This document shows positions 5,267 to 5,285 of a stretch of 5,285 nt of DNA, one piece after another. Position numbers and translations under genes: made by a program. Numbering within the stretch: position 1 is the stretch's first letter; each line of letters opens with the position of its first letter. Below the pieces are notes generated by a model. It did not search any database. It was not told the DNA's origin and was given only the letters and a program-made list of their open reading frames with translations. This DNA is from Bordetella parapertussis (lineage in GTDB: Bacteria; Pseudomonadota; Gammaproteobacteria; Burkholderiales; Burkholderiaceae_C): positions 1-5,285 of the forward strand of contig CAMCTC010000201.1 of NCBI GenBank assembly GCA_945878355.1, written 5' to 3'.

Positions 5267-5285
5267 AAATACACCCTAGCCAGCG
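5207..5285 (+). CDS. Indolepyruvate ferredoxin oxidoreductase family protein, N-terminal fragment
   Basis: Only the first 26 codons lie in the window, ending ...TLDDKYTLAS. I recognise this opening, a MNAPLP start and TLDDKYTL shortly before an SGRAFMSG-type segment, as typical of the large fused indolepyruvate (2-oxoacid) ferredoxin oxidoreductases of betaproteobacteria. These are thiamine-diphosphate, iron-sulfur cytoplasmic enzymes that oxidatively decarboxylate aryl- or branched-chain 2-oxoacids to acyl-CoA during amino acid breakdown. No catalytic motif is inside the fragment, so the call rests on the N-terminus alone. A good ribosome binding site, GGAG (5196-5199), lies 7 nt upstream. 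The gene is preceded by a duplicate of its own first 60 bp. Confidence 0.75.
   Translation, partial: MNAPLPESIRLALEAATLDDKYTLAS

Noticed and set aside
4951..5274. Minus-strand open frames over the duplicated gene head
   Set aside because: They contain the reverse-strand reading of the 60-bp repeat twice, which merely reflects the duplication. No family resemblance or ribosome binding site.

Overview
The window is GC-rich, densely coded chromosomal DNA with strong codon bias. Its protein families point to a betaproteobacterium, most likely Burkholderiales of the Comamonadaceae/Leptothrix-Rubrivivax type. The indicators are a Bug-type solute receptor remnant, a fused phosphotransferase/P-loop protein, and the N-terminus typical of betaproteobacterial indolepyruvate ferredoxin oxidoreductases. 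This placement is inferred from recall of families, not from a search.

Left part (1-1569, + strand): a 44-codon in-frame remnant of a tripartite tricarboxylate (Bug/TctC-type) receptor gene, in which a signal-peptide start joins directly to the receptor's C-terminal tail. It is followed at once by an intact sulfatase gene with a complete formylglycine motif and no signal peptide. The sulfatase ribosome binding site overlaps the remnant's stop codon, so the two look like an operon whose first gene lost its middle.

Middle (1570-1980): an intergenic stretch with two nearly identical direct copies of an ~80 bp double-hairpin (REP-like) element. Between them lies an IclR-operator-like palindrome. 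Next comes a 39-codon minus-strand gene for a single-pass membrane peptide. Its ATG overlaps the ATG of the divergent mltA gene, and each start has a -10-like hexamer 6-7 nt upstream with no good Shine-Dalgarno, so both transcripts may be leaderless.

Centre (1979-4797): mltA, a lipoprotein membrane-bound lytic murein transglycosylase A, runs tail-to-tail (stops overlapping in CTAG) into a minus-strand gene for a two-domain aminoglycoside-phosphotransferase-like/P-loop kinase protein with an excellent AGGAGG-type ribosome binding site.

Right edge (4798-5285): a divergent control region, then the first 26 codons of an indolepyruvate ferredoxin oxidoreductase family gene running off the window. 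The first 60 bp of this gene are present twice. The upstream copy heads a 53-codon broken reading frame that stops one base before the real start. I see no tRNA, rRNA, CRISPR, transposase or intact mobile element. No new multi-gene system is evident. The most unusual items are the duplicated gene head, the overlapping divergent starts, the paired hairpin repeats and the collapsed receptor gene.
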